Source: Enterobacteriaceae bacterium RIT714
GTDB taxonomy: Bacteria; Pseudomonadota; Gammaproteobacteria; Enterobacterales; Enterobacteriaceae
DNA length: 64,000 nt
NCBI GenBank assembly: GCA_009668015.1
Contig: WJYB01000006.1
Span: 1-64,000, forward strand
Direction of reading: 5' to 3'
Translations under genes and position numbers: made by a program
Part shown: positions 1 to 9,589 of the stretch, in pieces
Position numbering within the stretch: the first letter of the stretch is position 1
Layout: each line of letters opens with the position of its first letter
Notes under the pieces: generated by a model
What the model saw: the letters and a program-made list of their open reading frames with translations, nothing else
What the model was told of the DNA's origin: nothing
Database searches by the model: none

Positions 1-985
1 CCGCGACAATCATAATATAAGTTGGTAATTCTGCTTGTATATATTCCTTCGAAATATAAAACTTAAATATAAAAGCGCTTAGAGCAAATAAAGCCAAGAC
101 TACAACGGGCATTATTGTAATAATTAATTTAAAAATGAGAGTAACGTCTTTACGTGCGGCGTCTTGATGTTTATCGTACAGTAATGGATACCATACCATA
201 CAAAATGCACTCAACCCCACTAACATAAGTGTTGATATTTTACTCGCAACAGCAAAGATTCCAATTGTTGTTTGTGAAAATATTGTGAACAACACAAAGC
301 GATTTCCGTATTGAGCTACGACACTAGCAATACGAGCAGGCATTTGCGGTAATGCAAAACTCCAAATTTTTCCTGCATCTTCTTTATTAATGCTTAATAC
401 CCACTGCTCCTTAGTTATTAAAGCTGACAGTAACACTGTAATAACATACGAGACCAATAATGCCAAGAAGTAACCTTGAACCCCGGAATTAAATTTAACA
501 ATAGCAACGTAGGCAAGTGTCGCAAAAAGAGTGGTTTGTAGTGCATTCACTACAATGACGTACTTTATAGGTCGAGAATAACGAATGATTAAACTATTTA
601 TTATATGTAGATTAGCAAACAAAATAGATCCGCCTGCGATCAATAAGATAGTATAAGCATTCTCTCCAAGAGACAGAACATTGACAGATAACGGAATAGT
701 AATAAAAAATATTATGGTAGTTAATACTGATAACTTAATGACTCCCATTAGCGTTGCTTTAGGTATACAGGGACTCAGGTGGTAGTATCTTTGTAAGCTA
801 GTATCTAACTGACACATGCCGAACACCATAAAAATATTATATAACGATAAGACTAATTCAAGCTGTCCCATATCCTGAGGGGCTAAATAGTGAGTGAAAA
901 TTGGCGTCAACAAGAATGGAAGTAGCCTTGATAACCCTGAAACAAACAAAAAAATGATAATTTCACGTATAAATTTAGAAATCAT
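1..985 (-). CDS. wzx: Wzx-type O-antigen flippase, C-terminus cut by window edge
   Basis: The minus strand is open from an ATG at 985 to the left edge, about 328 codons. The start reads MISKFIREIIIFLFVSGLSR and is followed by many hydrophobic segments. An early LLPFLLTPIFTHYL stretch and a later WSFALPQMPARIAS stretch are typical of MATE/MOP-superfamily polysaccharide flippases. Such proteins move undecaprenyl-linked O units across the inner membrane. The gene is the first one after galF and a JUMPstart, the usual place for O-antigen loci. It is clearly AT-rich compared with the colanic acid genes, as expected for a serotype-specific gene acquired by transfer. The ATG has only a weak ribosome-binding site. 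The family is clear; the O-type cannot be told, and the last roughly 80-150 residues lie outside the window. Confidence 0.85.
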   Translation of the reverse strand, partial: MISKFIREIIIFLFVSGLSRLLPFLLTPIFTHYLAPQDMGQLELVLSLYNIFMVFGMCQLDTSLQRYYHLSPCIPKATLMGVIKLSVLTTIIFFITIPLSVNVLSLGENAYTILLIAGGSILFANLHIINSLIIRYSRPIKYVIVVNALQTTLFATLAYVAIVKFNSGVQGYFLALLVSYVITVLLSALITKEQWVLSINKEDAGKIWSFALPQMPARIASVVAQYGNRFVLFTIFSQTTIGIFAVASKISTLMLVGLSAFCMVWYPLLYDKHQDAARKDVTLIFKLIITIMPVVVLALFALSAFIFKFYISKEYIQAELPTYIMIVA

Positions 986-1025
986 AAGTAATATTATGAC
1001 GCAGCTATTGTATATTTCAAAAGAG

Positions 1026-1064
1026 CACGCTACCGCCCCTGGCTTGACAGCTACCAGTGCACTG
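1026..1064 (-). promoter_or_regulatory. JUMPstart with ops element ahead of the O-antigen genes
   Basis: Read on the minus strand, this 39-base stretch matches the JUMPstart consensus. Its 3' part is an exact ops core, GGCGGTAGCGTG, at 1037-1026. In enterobacteria ops pauses RNA polymerase and recruits the NusG paralogue RfaH, which suppresses Rho termination through long polysaccharide operons. It lies 41 bases before the wzx start, inside the untranslated leader. A second copy stands before wza at 25652-25690, so both surface-polysaccharide operons here should respond to RfaH. Confidence 0.93.
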
Positions 1065-1241
1065 AGCGTATCGAATTGTGAATGCCTGGGTGGCTATATT
1101 TTCTACAACCGAGAATCTTTAATTTTTACGACACATCCGTTAATTGTCGTCCTAATCTGCGACAGAAACAAGCAGAAATCCTTATCAGACGGTCCAAAAG
1201 TAAGCTACCTAACTCATTGAAACAGCACTAATTTAAAATGC

Positions 1242-1298
1242 AAAAGCGGCAACTATCATACTTGAGTCATATATCAACTCAGAATGACAGATTGCCGC
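1242..1298 (-). terminator. Terminator after galF
   Basis: On the minus strand, downstream of the galF stop, a 7-bp stem GCGGCAA/TTGCCGC (1298-1292 with 1252-1246) encloses a second short stem GAGT/ACTC and is followed by TTTT at 1245-1242. It should end galF transcription before the separately controlled O-antigen leader. The large internal loops make its strength uncertain. Confidence 0.65.
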
Positions 1299-1333
1299 GA
1301 CTTGCGTTTTAAACTGCTAACCGTTTGAAAAAG

Positions 1334-2230
1334 TTAATCGTTAGCCAGTAGCTTCTGAATGCTACTTCTGAACTTTTGCCCTTCCTTGAGGTTACGCAGA
1401 CCATAATTCACAAACGCCTGCATATAGCCCATTTTTTTGCCGCAATCGTAGCTATCACCGGTCATCAGCATCGCATCAACGGACTGTTTTTTCGCCAACT
1501 GTGCGATGGCATCCGTCAGTTGTACACGGCCCCACGCGCCTGGCTCTGTATTTTCCAGTTCTGCCCAGATATCAGCATTCAACACATAACGGCCTACTGC
1601 CATCAGGTCGGAATCCAGCGTCTGTGGCTGATCGGGTTTTTCGATAAACTCTACAATACGGCTCACCTGCCCTTCAGAATCCAGAGGTTCTTTGGTCTGG
1701 ATGACAGAGTATTCAGAGAGATCCCCTTTCATGCGTTTCGCCAGCACCTGGCTACGACCCGTTTCGTTGAAACGCGCGACCATTGCCGCAAGGTTGTAGC
1801 GCAGCGGATCGGCAGAAGCATTATCCAGAATGATATCGGGCAGTACGACGATGAACGGGTTGTCGCCGACAATCGGGCGAGCACACAAAATGGAGTGACC
1901 CAGTCCAAGCGGTTGTGCCTGACGAACGTTCATAATGGTCACCCCTGGCGGGCAGATCGACTGCACTTCGGCCAGAAGCTGACGTTTAACGCGCTGCTCA
2001 AGCAACGCTTCGAGTTCATAAGAGGTGTCGAAGTGGTTTTCTACCGCATTCTTGGAAGAGTGGGTCACCAGAACGATTTCTTTGATCCCTGCAGCAACAA
2101 TCTCGTCAACGATGTATTGAATCATCGGCTTGTCAACGATCGGCAGCATCTCTTTAGGAATCGCTTTCGTGGCTGGCAACATGTGCATGCCTAAGCCTGC
2201 TACCGGAATGACTGCTTTCAAATTAATCAT
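1334..2230 (-). CDS. galF: GalF, UTP-glucose-1-phosphate uridylyltransferase paralogue
   Basis: Nucleotidyltransferase-fold protein of 298 residues that marks the upstream border of enterobacterial O-antigen loci. The N-terminal nucleotide loop reads [18 protein letters not shown]. Met15-His16 replace the Thr-Arg of the active paralogue GalU, which is the GalF signature. GalF is known as a poorly active relative proposed to modulate UDP-glucose supply. I start at the ATG at 2230 ([10 protein letters not shown]), matching the family. The longer frame begins at a GTG at 2242 that overlaps the Shine-Dalgarno AGGTGGA. It has its own promoter after wcaM and a terminator before the O-antigen leader. 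Confidence 0.95.
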   Translation of the reverse strand: MINLKAVIPVAGLGMHMLPATKAIPKEMLPIVDKPMIQYIVDEIVAAGIKEIVLVTHSSKNAVENHFDTSYELEALLEQRVKRQLLAEVQSICPPGVTIMNVRQAQPLGLGHSILCARPIVGDNPFIVVLPDIILDNASADPLRYNLAAMVARFNETGRSQVLAKRMKGDLSEYSVIQTKEPLDSEGQVSRIVEFIEKPDQPQTLDSDLMAVGRYVLNADIWAELENTEPGAWGRVQLTDAIAQLAKKQSVDAMLMTGDSYDCGKKMGYMQAFVNYGLRNLKEGQKFRSSIQKLLAND

Positions 2231-2259
2231 TATTTCTTCCACCTTAAAATGGTTGCCGA

Positions 2260-2288
2260 ATTATAGCTCTTAAACCTTTTTTCGCCAG
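2260..2288 (-). promoter_or_regulatory. Predicted sigma70 promoter of galF
   Basis: The minus strand carries a perfect TATAAT at 2265-2260, about 30 bases before the galF ATG. A weak -35 (CTGGCG, 2288-2283) stands 17 bases further up. Transcription would start near 2253, giving a short leader that contains the ribosome-binding site. Confidence 0.5.
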
Positions 2289-2405
2289 CATGATTTGGTT
2301 CATAACCCGACCGATGTTACGCTTTTGATACATAATTTACAGTAGCTGTATTCCTAATAGGTCACAGCTTTGATTCAGATTTGTCGCAAAATCGCATAGA
2401 GGTGT

Positions 2406-3797
2406 TCACCTGTGCGGCAACGTAAAATTCAGCCGCTCAACATTCACCACATGCTGATCCACCCGGTCTATATCGACTGAACTCTGGCCTTTCTCATTGA
2501 CTGCGGTGACGTTTGCCAGAGAGAGCAGCGTCTCTTCTTTGGCCATAAACTTGCCGCGAACATCTTTTCGCAGGTCAAAATTCATGGTCAGCGCTGGCCC
2601 CACTTTGCTTTCCTGCATCACATTGATATTACGCAAAAAAAGATGCTGAGGTTTGTTATGCAGCTCCAGCGTCGCGCGCTTCATCTCCACGTTTGTGATA
2701 GCCACAAACGAGGTCGCATTCCCCGACGAAATCTGGATGCCGCGCAATTTATACGCAAGCTGGCGGTTATCCAGGCGAATATCATTGAGCTTAAAATTCT
2801 GCGGTATCGACAAATAATCGCCCTTGATAACCCCGTAGCCAATTAACATGCCTGCGCTATCGACCATGTCGATATTATCAATGACGAAATTATCACAGCC
2901 ATAAATGGCTACCGTGGCATTGTCGATTCCCGCCTTCTTACTGAAATCCGGTGTAATATTTTTGGCTTTCACATTACGGATGATAAAGTGTTTGCCGTTT
3001 TCCACATGGACCAGTTGCCGACAGTTACTGCCGGTGATATTGGCCACCACGAAGTTCTTAACAGTCTGTTTTTCCGGGTACTCATTGTCATAGGTACTCC
3101 CGGCCAGACCAATCCCGATACCCCAGTTTATCTTGCCGTTAGTGCAGTTGATGTTGTCGATGACATGGTCTGATATCAGGATATTTCGATCGTTAATCGC
3201 CACGTTCCACTCAATCGCATCACCCTGCAGATGGCTAAAGTGGCTATTGGTGATCCGCGCGCCATCCACCTGATTATGAAAGCCCTGGCGCAAAATGGCG
3301 TAGTTGGCCTGGGTGACGGTAATCTTGTCGATCAGCAAATTACGCATCACCCGCGGTTTTTTACCGCCAATGTAAATCTGTGTGACCGGCCCAAAACCGC
3401 TCATTGCCAGCCCCTGAATCACGCAACCGGATCCCCGCACATCCAGAGTAATATTTTCCGTGCGCCCTTTCCCTTCACCAATAACTTTACTGCCCTCCTG
3501 CAACACGAATCGTCCGCGGCCATTGCCGGTTAAAGCCCCGCGAATAAGCAGCGTTTTTCCATCCGGAATAAAAATCCCGGTGTTGATATTCTTGCAGGTG
3601 AGATTTTCAGGGACCACAACCATATCCCCATCCGCAAAAGCCTGTTTAAAAGAGGCAATCCAGTCGTTGTGATTATACTGGCTGATATCTACCGTCCCGC
3701 CGCCGCTAGCGCGCGCAATACGCGAAGAAAGCAACGGGGTAGCGGCCAGTAAAGAGCATGACGTGACAAAGGTGCGTCGGGTTATTTTTTTCAGCAT
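2406..3797 (-). CDS. wcaM: Colanic acid biosynthesis protein WcaM
   Basis: 463 residues (E. coli WcaM 464), the last gene of the colanic acid operon. The N-terminus has a twin-arginine motif, TRRTFVTS, then a hydrophobic stretch and an alanine-rich cleavage region (RIARASG), so Tat-dependent export is likely. The rest is rich in short Gly/Asn repeats ([26 protein letters not shown]) and looks like a right-handed parallel beta-helix of the pectin-lyase fold. Its role is not settled; a periplasmic job in processing or handling colanic acid is an inference from export and fold. It follows wcaL by 11 bases. Confidence 0.95.
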   Translation of the reverse strand: MLKKITRRTFVTSCSLLAATPLLSSRIARASGGGTVDISQYNHNDWIASFKQAFADGDMVVVPENLTCKNINTGIFIPDGKTLLIRGALTGNGRGRFVLQEGSKVIGEGKGRTENITLDVRGSGCVIQGLAMSGFGPVTQIYIGGKKPRVMRNLLIDKITVTQANYAILRQGFHNQVDGARITNSHFSHLQGDAIEWNVAINDRNILISDHVIDNINCTNGKINWGIGIGLAGSTYDNEYPEKQTVKNFVVANITGSNCRQLVHVENGKHFIIRNVKAKNITPDFSKKAGIDNATVAIYGCDNFVIDNIDMVDSAGMLIGYGVIKGDYLSIPQNFKLNDIRLDNRQLAYKLRGIQISSGNATSFVAITNVEMKRATLELHNKPQHLFLRNINVMQESKVGPALTMNFDLRKDVRGKFMAKEETLLSLANVTAVNEKGQSSVDIDRVDQHVVNVERLNFTLPHR

Positions 3798-3808
3798 ACA
3801 ACCTCGGC

Positions 3809-5029
3809 TTATAGCGTGTGTAACAGGCTCGCTAATTCACGATTTATCACCTGCTGATTAAATTCGGTTTCGACTTTTTGACGCGCATTGCGCAGAACCG
3901 GTATCAGCTCTTGCTGGTCGATATCGCTGAACGCAGCCAGACGATCGGCAAGTGCGGCAGCGTTGTTTTCAGGCACCAGCCAGCCGGAGTGGCCCGGGTC
4001 GATCAGCTCAGGGATACCGCTATGCACGGTTGAGACCACAGGAATACCCACGGCCATTGCTTCCATCAATGCCACCGGGATCCCTTCCATATCGCCATCC
4101 GCGCCGGTGACCGACGGCAGCAAAAACACATCGGCGTCATCGAGCATCGCTTTCACTTCATGGCTGGGTTTGAAACCCGGCATTTCGACATAGCCTTCCA
4201 GCTGATATTGCTCGATAAGCGTACGCAGGCGACGCTCCCACGGGCCAATGCCCAGAATACGATAGTGAAAGTCCACCCCGCGCGATTTCAGCTGGCGGCA
4301 GGCCTCAATCGCGACATGCAGTCCTTTCTTCTCGGTGAGACGCGCCACGGAGATAATTTGCAGCGGTTTACCCGGCACTTTGACCGGGCGCTGCGTGAAG
4401 CGATCCATGTCGACGCCCATCCGTGAAACGGTGATCTTCTCCCCCGGGCAGCCCATGTTTTTCAGCCGTCCGGCCCACAGCTCGCTGATGGGCAGCATCA
4501 TGTCGCCGCGACGAAACAGCTGCTGATATTCACCGGTATAATGGTTAAGCACTTCGTGGCTGGAGATATCAATGCCATGAAAAATAGTCGCAATTTTACC
4601 GTCGATCACTCCCAGTTCGCGCAGTTTAGCGGCCGTCACGCCTGCCGGGCCAAAGTGCGCAATAAACACATCCGCCTTGTACGGCTGCGCCGTTTGCCCG
4701 CAGATTGAGGAGAGGATCAGATTGCGCGATTCATCGCCATAGCGCGAGACGTTCAGCGCGCGCCAGGTCGTGGGACGATGCAATCCGCTAAGCGTCCGGC
4801 TGGCCCGATGGCGCAGTTTCGCCAGGCGTCCTTGCGGCTCATCCTGCAACCAGCGGGTTTTCGCCGCAAGATCGTACTGCGTCCAGGCGGCATGGGTGTT
4901 CTGCGTGTCGCCCTTTTGCAGGGCAACAATCTCCACGTCATAACCCATATCAATAAACGCGGTGATTTGGTTCAGCACAAACGTTTCAGAAGAGAGCGGG
5001 AATTTCAGTAAGAAGAAACCAACCTTCAT
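3809..5029 (-). CDS. wcaL: Colanic acid glycosyltransferase WcaL
   Basis: GT-B fold, GT4-family glycosyltransferase of 406 residues, the same length as E. coli WcaL. The C-terminal donor half holds [18 protein letters not shown] and the E-x7-E type signature [19 protein letters not shown]. Biochemical work on the E. coli pathway assigns WcaL a galactosyl transfer in building the colanic acid repeat on undecaprenyl diphosphate. It acts at the cytoplasmic face of the inner membrane. Its ATG overlaps the wcaK stop by four bases (ATGA), so the two are translationally coupled. Confidence 0.95.
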   Translation of the reverse strand: MKVGFFLLKFPLSSETFVLNQITAFIDMGYDVEIVALQKGDTQNTHAAWTQYDLAAKTRWLQDEPQGRLAKLRHRASRTLSGLHRPTTWRALNVSRYGDESRNLILSSICGQTAQPYKADVFIAHFGPAGVTAAKLRELGVIDGKIATIFHGIDISSHEVLNHYTGEYQQLFRRGDMMLPISELWAGRLKNMGCPGEKITVSRMGVDMDRFTQRPVKVPGKPLQIISVARLTEKKGLHVAIEACRQLKSRGVDFHYRILGIGPWERRLRTLIEQYQLEGYVEMPGFKPSHEVKAMLDDADVFLLPSVTGADGDMEGIPVALMEAMAVGIPVVSTVHSGIPELIDPGHSGWLVPENNAAALADRLAAFSDIDQQELIPVLRNARQKVETEFNQQVINRELASLLHTL

Positions 5030-6306
5030 TTGCCCTCCCCGATACGTTCGAGAACGGATTTCACCATATTCATCCCGTTTTCCCGCTCGGCTTTAACGGC
5101 CTGCGCCAGGCGCTGGTTGATGGCCGGCAATTGCCCCAGCGTATCCCCTACCATCGCCTCCAGAGAGCCATCCAGCAGATGGCGAATATCCACCGCCATC
5201 TCCGGCATCCCAAGCTGCTGCATAATCCCGGCAGATTTGTGTTCATAGTTGATGGCGATGGCTGGCGTACCAAAGTTCATCGAGATAATCGCGGAGTGCA
5301 GACGCGTCCCCACCGTCAGGTCGCAGGATGAGAGCAACTTGCCCATTTCGAGATCGTTAAGCTCGTCCATCACCACGTGATAGCGCGACGGGTCATTCAC
5401 CAGATGGCGCAGATTTAGCGCCACCATGCGGTCATCTTTGTTGTAGCTGTCGATCCCGGTACATGTGGACAATGCCAGCACCTGATAGCCGCTATCGAGC
5501 ACGCGGTTCACCACTCCGGCGAACGCTTTTTCATAAGCCGCCTGGGTCGTTCCCAGTCGCTTATCAAATGGGGCCAGTTCACGCAGCGTGATAGCGACCG
5601 TTTTTTGTTTTGCCGTCACGTCCAGCCAGTGTTGCACGGCATAGCTCGGGGTGAAATTCGCTTCCTGATGATCGACCAGCCAGGCCGTATCCACGCCGTG
5701 CTCGACTTTACTGGTATCAATATCGCTGCGCTTCATCAGATCCAGACTGACCGATTCGCGCAGGATCAGCGCATCGCAATGGCCAAAGACATAGTTTGCC
5801 AGCTGGTTAAACTGCGGATTCTGGAAGGGACCGACGCTGTGGCCAATCATGAACAGAGGCTTTTTCGCCATAAACGTACAAAGCGCATGCTCAAACTGCG
5901 GCACGCCGTAGAGATCGACAAAGAACGATCCCCCCACCTGAATAATGGCGTCATAGCCCGACAGCAGACGAACAAAATCGGTAAAGCCCTGGGCGATGGC
6001 GATATTGCGTAGCTTGCCGGTATCGGTCACGCGCGACAACAGCACCTGGTGCTGATAGCGACGGCGCAGCACTTTCTTAACCCGCCCCATCACACCCGCA
6101 GCATTGTTGTGTTGCTTCATCTGGCTGTACAGCGGGTCCCCCATCACCGGACGATTCAGCAGCCAGGATGAACTCACCGGATAGCGGCTCATCACATCCA
6201 CTTCGGTCTCAGGCTCGAGCGTGTTAATGGCATCGAGCAAACCGCGCAAAATGGCGCTGTCGCCACGGTTGCCGCAAGTATGGTTGCCAAGAATCAGTAA
6301 TTTCAT
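5026..6306 (-). CDS. wcaK: Colanic acid pyruvyl transferase WcaK
   Basis: 426 residues, full length for WcaK. It begins MKLLILGNHTCGNRGDSAIL, the Gly/Asn/Asp loop of the polysaccharide pyruvyl transferase family (with CsaB). The C-terminal half carries GTRLHSAIISMNFGTPAIAI, the conserved basic/His region of this family. It is thought to add the pyruvate ketal to the terminal galactose of the colanic acid side chain, using phosphoenolpyruvate. An intergenic repeat separates it from wzxC upstream. Confidence 0.95.
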   Translation of the reverse strand: MKLLILGNHTCGNRGDSAILRGLLDAINTLEPETEVDVMSRYPVSSSWLLNRPVMGDPLYSQMKQHNNAAGVMGRVKKVLRRRYQHQVLLSRVTDTGKLRNIAIAQGFTDFVRLLSGYDAIIQVGGSFFVDLYGVPQFEHALCTFMAKKPLFMIGHSVGPFQNPQFNQLANYVFGHCDALILRESVSLDLMKRSDIDTSKVEHGVDTAWLVDHQEANFTPSYAVQHWLDVTAKQKTVAITLRELAPFDKRLGTTQAAYEKAFAGVVNRVLDSGYQVLALSTCTGIDSYNKDDRMVALNLRHLVNDPSRYHVVMDELNDLEMGKLLSSCDLTVGTRLHSAIISMNFGTPAIAINYEHKSAGIMQQLGMPEMAVDIRHLLDGSLEAMVGDTLGQLPAINQRLAQAVKAERENGMNMVKSVLERIGEGK

Positions 6307-6352
6307 AATGACCTCTTAAAGGGGTTCTTCATGTAACAGGTGTGGGCTGACG

Positions 6353-6436
6353 CCCTCACCCCGGCCCTCTCCCGCGGGAGAGAGTGAAATATGCAGTGAC
6401 CGTTCCCTCTCCCCGGGGGAGAGGGTTAGGGAGAGG
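6353..6436. repeat. Intergenic inverted repeat between wzxC and wcaK
   Basis: A left arm, CCCTCACCCCGGCCCTCTCCC, trimmed here to its core, faces an inverted arm built on CTCTCCCC/GGGGAGAGGG and ending GGGTTAGGGAGAGG. It fills the space up to the last codons of wzxC. The same boundary motifs recur near 9.4, 21.4, 27.9, 37.1-37.4 and 58.0 kb. In the mRNA it would form a stable hairpin inside the operon. Confidence 0.85.
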
Positions 6437-7915
6437 TCATCCCGCCCGCAATAACGACTTCATCTTCTCGCTGCGACAAAACTGGCGCTTCATCTCCACC
6501 ACCAGCGCGTTGCGAGACAGGACAATCATCACCCCAAACGCCAGCGCACCGGCAGCAATCTGCGTCGCCAGCAGCGCGCCCAGCGGCAGATGTCCATCAA
6601 GAATCACACCCAGCCCGTAGCTCACCGCCAGCGTCGGCAGCGACAGATAAAACGGTAGCCACAGGCTCAAAATGTATTGACGATAGCTGGAGCCGAGCAC
6701 CGGTTTGATCATCACGAAATAGCTCAGAATGGTGTTAATGATTTGCACCACCAGGAAGCCCAGCGTCACGCCGATCGCCCCCGCCATGTGGCCGCCGACG
6801 ATAATTGCCGGAACGAACAAGAACGTTTTAAACACGTTGAATTTGAAGCTGATATCCACTCGCGCCTTCGCCATCAGCAGCGAACCGATCGGGTTCCCGA
6901 CCGAGCGTAATAACCCCACTACACACAGCAGCTGCAGAACCGGAATGATGCTGTTCCACTTCTCACCAAACACCAGCGGGACGAAATTATTAGAGACCAC
7001 CATCAGCCCCAGCAGCGCCGGAAAATTGATAATTCCCACCACCGACAGCAGCTTATAGAAATTCACCCGCAGCTTGTCAGTGTCGTCCTGAATCTTGGCG
7101 AACGCCGGAAACAGCACGCGGGTGATAATCGGGTTCAGCTTCATCGGCGGAACCACCGCCACGTTATAGGCGAGGTTGTAACCGCCTGCGACGCCGGCGC
7201 CGAGAATACGCGCCAGCACCAGCGTTGAAAGGTTGGTATTGACGTAGTTAATGATGCTATCGGCGGTCAGCCAGGCGCCAAAGCGCAGATTCGACGACAC
7301 CGATGCCAGCGAGAAATGAAAACCCGGACGATAAATCTTACGCCCGAAATAGCCGAACAGCAGGGTACGCACCGCCGTATTGACCAGATAACCGAGGATC
7401 GCGGTCATCGCCAGCGGCCAGAAATGGGCGCTGACCACGGTGAAGGTAAAACCGGCCAGCACCGAGGTGGTCTCGATCATGCCGATTTTGTTAAACTCCA
7501 GCTCCTTTTGCATCAGCGCGCGGAACTGCTGGCCGTGGGGGATCACCACAAAGGCAAACGACAGCGTGCGGATCAGCGGTGCAAGATCCGGGTTATTCAG
7601 CACATCACCGATCACGTCGCTCAGCAGAAACACCACCACAAACACCGCAATCCCCAGCCCGACGTTCAGCCAGTAAAGCGTCGTGAGTTCAAGATGGCTG
7701 ATCTCTTTGCGCTGAATAATCGAGTTGGCAATGCCGAAGTCTGACAGGGTATCCGCCAGCGCGATAATCACCAGTGAGACGGTCAGCAGACCAAACTGGT
7801 GATTATCAATAATGCGCGCCAGCACCGTCATCTGCACCAGCCCGAGGCCGATAATGATGATCGTGGCCATCGCTGACCACTTCGCCCCGCTGATGGTTTT
7901 TTCACGTAAACTCAT
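6437..7915 (-). CDS. wzxC: Colanic acid repeat-unit flippase WzxC
   Basis: 492 residues with 12-14 predicted membrane segments, MOP superfamily. The first part (SLREKTISGAKWSA, then VQMTVLARIIDNHQFGLL) matches WzxC. It moves the finished undecaprenyl-PP-linked colanic acid repeat to the periplasmic face for polymerisation by WcaD. I start at the ATG at 7915, where AGGAG stands five bases upstream; the open frame could begin two codons earlier at a GTG inside that site. It lies 32 bases after the wcaJ stop. Confidence 0.96.
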   Translation of the reverse strand: MSLREKTISGAKWSAMATIIIIGLGLVQMTVLARIIDNHQFGLLTVSLVIIALADTLSDFGIANSIIQRKEISHLELTTLYWLNVGLGIAVFVVVFLLSDVIGDVLNNPDLAPLIRTLSFAFVVIPHGQQFRALMQKELEFNKIGMIETTSVLAGFTFTVVSAHFWPLAMTAILGYLVNTAVRTLLFGYFGRKIYRPGFHFSLASVSSNLRFGAWLTADSIINYVNTNLSTLVLARILGAGVAGGYNLAYNVAVVPPMKLNPIITRVLFPAFAKIQDDTDKLRVNFYKLLSVVGIINFPALLGLMVVSNNFVPLVFGEKWNSIIPVLQLLCVVGLLRSVGNPIGSLLMAKARVDISFKFNVFKTFLFVPAIIVGGHMAGAIGVTLGFLVVQIINTILSYFVMIKPVLGSSYRQYILSLWLPFYLSLPTLAVSYGLGVILDGHLPLGALLATQIAAGALAFGVMIVLSRNALVVEMKRQFCRSEKMKSLLRAG

Positions 7916-7947
7916 GACCACTCCTTTAAGCCTGTTCCATCAGGCAG

Positions 7948-9342
7948 TTAGTACGCGGCTTTATTAACAAAGCCTTTAAAGATGGTCAAAAAGACGATTT
8001 TGATATCGAACCAGACGCTCCACTCGCGGATGTACTCCAGATCGAACTCAATGCGTTTTTCCATTTTTTCCAGCGTATCGGTCTCGCCGCGCCAGCCGTT
8101 GATTTGCGCCCAGCCGGTAATGCCTGGCTTCACTTTATGACGCAGCATGTAGCCCTCAATCAGCGCGCGATACTGCTCGTTATGCGCCACCGCATGCGGA
8201 CGCGGCCCGACAATCGACATCCCGCCGGTCAGCACGTTGATAAACTGCGGCAGTTCGTCAAGCGAGGTACGACGCAGGAAGTTACCGACGCGGGTGACGC
8301 GCGGGTCATTCTGCGTTGCCTGAGTCACCACTTTGTCGTTTTCCATCACCTTCATTGAGCGGAATTTCCACACCATGATCGGCTTGCCGTCCATGCCGTA
8401 ACGGGTCTGGCGGAAGATCACCGGCCCTGGCGAGCTGATTTTTACCGCCAGCGCAATACCGCACAGCACCGGCGAGATCAGCAGTAAAATCAGGGAGGAG
8501 AGGACAATATCTTCGGCGCGCTTCAGCAGACGGTTAATACCGGACAGCGGGGTGTCATACAGCGGCACGACCGGCACGCCGTTCACCTCTTCGATACGCG
8601 AGTGCAGAATGTTGAAGGTAAACACGTCAGGGATCAGGATCACCGAGCAGGTGGTATCCGCTAACTCGCGCATCAAATATTTAATGCGCGCCTCTTCACT
8701 CATCTGGATGGCGAGATAGACGTTGTGGATTTTGCCCGCCCGGGCGTCTTCAATCAGCTGTTCGTAATTTCCCGCCCAGTCAGACGGCACACCGCCGGGT
8801 TTGGCATCGTGATACACACCCACCACGTCGAAGCCCAGCCACGGCTCTTTGCGAAAACTGTCCAGCAGCGCCTGACCCACCGGTAAATCCCCGGCTACCG
8901 CCACATAACGCTTGTTGTAGCCGCGGTTGCGCAGCCAGCCCGCCCCGAAGCGGATAAGCGAACGGCAGACCACCATCCCAACGCTGGTTAAGAGATACCA
9001 GCTCAGATAGGTCACGACGCTGTTATCAAAGTCGCTACTGAACGCCACCAGCCCGGCGCTAAAGATCAGGCTTAAGGTCCAGTTTTGCAGGAGTAACATC
9101 AGCTCAGTGGTGATTTTGACCCCGCGGTAAGAGCGATAAAAATCGGTCATCCCGCCGATCATCTGAAAGACCACCAACGCAATCAGCGCCATCAACAGAT
9201 GCATGTATAAAAACGACAGGTCGCTTAGCTGACACACTACCCACAGCCCACCGAACATGATGGTGATATCAGAAAAACGCTGCACCATAGAGATTAACGA
9301 TGCATTCGTTTTGGCTCGCTCGCGCTTTTTTAGATTTGTCAT
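7948..9342 (-). CDS. wcaJ: Undecaprenyl-phosphate glucose phosphotransferase WcaJ
   Basis: 464 residues, equal to E. coli WcaJ. It starts the colanic acid repeat by moving glucose-1-phosphate from UDP-glucose to undecaprenyl phosphate. An N-terminal membrane region and a cytosolic linker precede the C-terminal bacterial sugar transferase domain. That domain is marked by [28 protein letters not shown] and [10 protein letters not shown], followed by [15 protein letters not shown]. The open frame runs a further 45 codons upstream through the repeat array, giving Pro/Gly/Arg-rich sequence. The family start [11 protein letters not shown] at 9342 is surely correct. Confidence 0.97.
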   Translation of the reverse strand: MTNLKKRERAKTNASLISMVQRFSDITIMFGGLWVVCQLSDLSFLYMHLLMALIALVVFQMIGGMTDFYRSYRGVKITTELMLLLQNWTLSLIFSAGLVAFSSDFDNSVVTYLSWYLLTSVGMVVCRSLIRFGAGWLRNRGYNKRYVAVAGDLPVGQALLDSFRKEPWLGFDVVGVYHDAKPGGVPSDWAGNYEQLIEDARAGKIHNVYLAIQMSEEARIKYLMRELADTTCSVILIPDVFTFNILHSRIEEVNGVPVVPLYDTPLSGINRLLKRAEDIVLSSLILLLISPVLCGIALAVKISSPGPVIFRQTRYGMDGKPIMVWKFRSMKVMENDKVVTQATQNDPRVTRVGNFLRRTSLDELPQFINVLTGGMSIVGPRPHAVAHNEQYRALIEGYMLRHKVKPGITGWAQINGWRGETDTLEKMEKRIEFDLEYIREWSVWFDIKIVFLTIFKGFVNKAAY

Positions 9343-9369
9343 CGTTGTTCCTTTAAGTTCCCCGCTATA

Positions 9370-9567
9370 CCCCTCACCCCGGCCCTCTCCCCAAAGGGGC
9401 GAGGGTGAAAACCGCTCCGGGCGATCTCCCACCCCAAAGGGGCGACGGTGAAACCGATTCGGGCGATCTCCCCCCAAAGCGGCGAGGGTGAAATCCGCTC
9501 CGGGCGATCTCCCTCCCCAGCTCCGGCGATCCCCTCTCCCCTTGGGGGAGAGGGTTAGGGTGAGGGG
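9370..9567. repeat. Expanded intergenic repeat array between cpsG and wcaJ
   Basis: The array opens with the CCCTCACCCCGG/CCCTCTCC arm and closes with the inverted GGGGGAGAGGGTTAGGG arm. Between them is a degenerate unit (core CAAAGGGGCGAGGGTGAAA, then GCTCCGGGCGATCTCCC) near 9392, 9435 and 9475, a period of about 41-43 bp, plus a partial fourth. No ORF of its own is credible. It keeps the upstream frame of wcaJ open by chance. Confidence 0.85.
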
Positions 9568-9589
9568 TATATGTCGGGACGAAATACCA

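Noticed and set aside
894-1220. Plus-strand frame of 108 codons over the JUMPstart region
   Set aside because: It runs antisense through the wzx start and the JUMPstart, has no ribosome-binding site and shows no protein-like pattern.
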